Below, in pieces: positions 5,915 to 7,230 of a DNA stretch of 7,230 nt. The first letter of the stretch is position 1, and every line of letters starts with the position of its first letter. Position numbers and translations under genes: made by a program. The stretch spans positions 1 through 7,230 of the forward strand of contig QHBL01000386.1 of NCBI GenBank assembly GCA_003244125.1, in the 5' to 3' direction. The stretch comes from Chthoniobacterales bacterium. GTDB taxonomy: Bacteria; Verrucomicrobiota; Verrucomicrobiae; Chthoniobacterales; UBA10450. The notes under the pieces are model-generated. The model did not search any database. It was not told the DNA's origin and saw nothing but the letters and a program-made list of their open reading frames with translations.

Positions 5915-6640
5915 CTATTTGAACCGCCGATCGTATTCGCGAGAGAGTCTTACCAGTAGCGCTCCGTACTCTTTCGCAGTTTGAGTGTAATCCACCCACT
6001 CAAACGCAAAAGGCTCCGTATTCTCGGCCCTAAATCTCAAGATCTGGAATTCATCAAAAGCTGGAGCAGCGCGAGCAAGCACTCGACGTTCGGCGTCCTC
6101 CGCCTCTTGAATCGGATGCTTGTGTTTTTTTCCATCGGTCGGCCACTCGACTGCGCCTTCATATCCAGTGTAGCGGGAGGCAAAATTGACGCCGACCAAG
6201 CCTACGCAAATCGGATTGCCGCCTGTGCTTTTGAATTGCTCGACCTGACGCACCAGGTCTCCGATGACTCGGTCGATCTGTTTTATCATCGCCTTCGCGA
6301 GAATCTTAGTCTCGACCCCGATTTCGATGGTAGCGATCTCGCCTCGAGCCACGAGCAATCCGCTCTCAGTAATAGCCACCGCTGTTGGAATTAATTCGCC
6401 AAAAGTTCCGTCACCGCGGCGCGATGGTTTGCCCACGGTTTTGTTTCCTACGTTCACGACGCGCTCGTGTTTGTGAACACGTTCGGTGAGCAACGCGGAA
6501 CGGTCGAGTGTCACCAAGTCCTCGTATAAATGCGAAGCTACAAAATCACCGAGGGTTGAGTTTCGATGATTGTATCTTTTCCCCTCGAAAGTCTCGCGGA
6601 ACGTTCGCAGCAACACGAATTCACCCGCGCTACTGCTCAT
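5915..6640 (-). CDS. Probable type II restriction endonuclease, 241 aa
   Basis: The ATG at 6640-6638 overlaps the methyltransferase stop (ATGA), which decides the start over an in-frame ATG at 6688. No Shine-Dalgarno is visible, consistent with translation coupled to the gene before. No family is certain. Residues 99-128 (RGEIATIEIGVETKILAKAM then IKQIDRVIGD) contain IEIGVETK, a beta-strand followed by E-x-K that would suit a PD-(D/E)xK nuclease, with E110 and K112. The acidic partner could be D77 (RRGDGTFGEL) or E92; this is inference. Residues 164-181 (VEWPTDGKKHKHPIQEAE) are charged and could contact DNA. Position directly after a site-specific methyltransferase is the main reason for the call. 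It could instead be another accessory protein of the same module. The recognition site cannot be read from the sequence. Confidence 0.62.
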   Translation of the reverse strand: MSSSAGEFVLLRTFRETFEGKRYNHRNSTLGDFVASHLYEDLVTLDRSALLTERVHKHERVVNVGNKTVGKPSRRGDGTFGELIPTAVAITESGLLVARGEIATIEIGVETKILAKAMIKQIDRVIGDLVRQVEQFKSTGGNPICVGLVGVNFASRYTGYEGAVEWPTDGKKHKHPIQEAEDAERRVLARAAPAFDEFQILRFRAENTEPFAFEWVDYTQTAKEYGALLVRLSREYDRRFK

Positions 6641-7230
6641 TGCACGATGACCGCCGCATTCACCGCGCCTGCGCTGCGCGGCATCCATGCCGCTTCGCCC
6701 AGTCGTTGCTCGGCTAGTCGATGATACGTTGGCTCGATCTCATTGCTGATGCTGTTACGGCCCGCATTCAACGCCGCGATCGCGGTGCTCCCCGTTCCAG
6801 AGAACGGATCGAGCACCGTGTCACCGGCGAAGGAAAACAACTTGATCAACCGCTCGGCCAGTTCCGATGGGAACGGAGCTGGATGGCCACGTCGCGTTGA
6901 CTCGCCTTTGATGTCGCTCCAGAACGAGCGCATCCATGATTGCATCTCGTTCTTCGTGAGCATCGAGAGCGCACGCTGCAGAGTGCTGGGAGATCGATAT
7001 TGGCCGCCCTTACGAAGGAACAGAATATATTCGATGTCGTTCTTGATGATAGCACCGGGCTGATACGGCTTTCCATAAAACCCGGCGCCGTTTCCCTTCG
7101 CCTCAGTCACGCCATTTGCGATTTTGCTCCAAAGGACCGGCGTCAGGCAATCGAGCCCAAGCCGCCGGGAACGGACTTGAATGTCCGCATGCAGCGGCAT
7201 GACATGATGCCGGCCGCCATTCTTTCGAGG
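6637..7230 (-). CDS. Site-specific DNA methyltransferase (N4-cytosine/N6-adenine, PF01555 type), 5' end beyond the window
   Basis: The frame is open through the right edge; the ATG at 7200 is internal, because the residues before it (RKNGGRHHV) continue the family sequence into MPLHADIQVRSRRLGLD. The visible 197 residues hold the C-terminal half: LTPVLWSKIANG, KPYQPGAIIKNDIEYILFLR, the motif X region HPAPFPSELAERLIKLFSF, and motif I DPFSGTGSTAIAALNAGRNS for AdoMet binding, then the NEIEPTYHRLAEQRL helix. Finding motif I near the C-terminus means the catalytic S/D-P-P-Y motif lies upstream, outside the window (beta-type order). The enzyme would protect the host DNA at the site cut by the next gene, whose ATG overlaps its TGA at 6639-6637. 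Whether it makes m4C or m6A cannot be told without the catalytic motif. Confidence 0.93.
   Translation of the reverse strand, partial: PRKNGGRHHVMPLHADIQVRSRRLGLDCLTPVLWSKIANGVTEAKGNGAGFYGKPYQPGAIIKNDIEYILFLRKGGQYRSPSTLQRALSMLTKNEMQSWMRSFWSDIKGESTRRGHPAPFPSELAERLIKLFSFAGDTVLDPFSGTGSTAIAALNAGRNSISNEIEPTYHRLAEQRLGEAAWMPRSAGAVNAAVIVQ

Noticed and set aside
6638..6688. Upstream ATG for the restriction endonuclease
   Set aside because: The added residues (DAAQRRRGECGGHRA) read the methyltransferase 3' end in another frame; the ATGA overlap start is more natural.

Overview
The window looks like bacterial chromosome from a Gram-negative organism of moderately high GC. It encodes an outer-membrane beta-barrel with a signal peptide and a C-terminal phenylalanine. 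FlgO/TolB-like plus TPR proteins, a DUF2127 membrane protein and non-Shine-Dalgarno starts would fit a soil lineage such as Verrucomicrobiota or Acidobacteriota. That placement is a weak inference from remembered family distributions, not something the sequence proves.

Layout. (1) Bases 1-1337, plus strand: C-terminal part of a FlgO/TolB-like domain plus TPR protein. Its frame is open to the left edge, and its opening residues resemble the linker that follows a class III cyclase domain. (2) Bases 1338-1946: mostly non-coding, with one small very basic conserved protein on the minus strand (1607-1792). (3) Bases 1947-5903: three minus-strand genes (outer-membrane beta-barrel 2080-2856; DUF2127 membrane protein 3097-3570; membrane-anchored TolB-like/TPR protein 3838-5598). 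Every gap beside them holds a plus-strand broken piece of surE (5'/3'-nucleotidase SurE). (4) Bases 5915-7230, minus strand: a DNA methyltransferase cut by the right edge, followed with an ATGA overlap by a probable restriction endonuclease.

The most unusual signal is the surE debris. Four fragments lie at 1947-2051, 2887-3086, about 3585-3792 and 5667-5903. They are colinear with SurE from N-terminus to C-terminus but overlap in content, so at least two surE copies contributed. They carry a lost start codon, an in-frame internal deletion, frameshifts and a Tyr-to-stop mutation. The two copies of the last 70 bases differ only at third codon positions, all silent, so they diverged as working genes before decaying. 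Each intact gene sits tightly between two fragments, opposite in strand, as if surE had repeatedly been a landing site or recombination anchor for new genes. No recombinase or transposase is visible, so the mechanism is unknown and a misassembly still has to be excluded.

The genes do not form one pathway. Two are sensory or scaffold-like TPR proteins, two are envelope proteins, and the right end is a defence (restriction-modification) module. Together they look like an accessory region.
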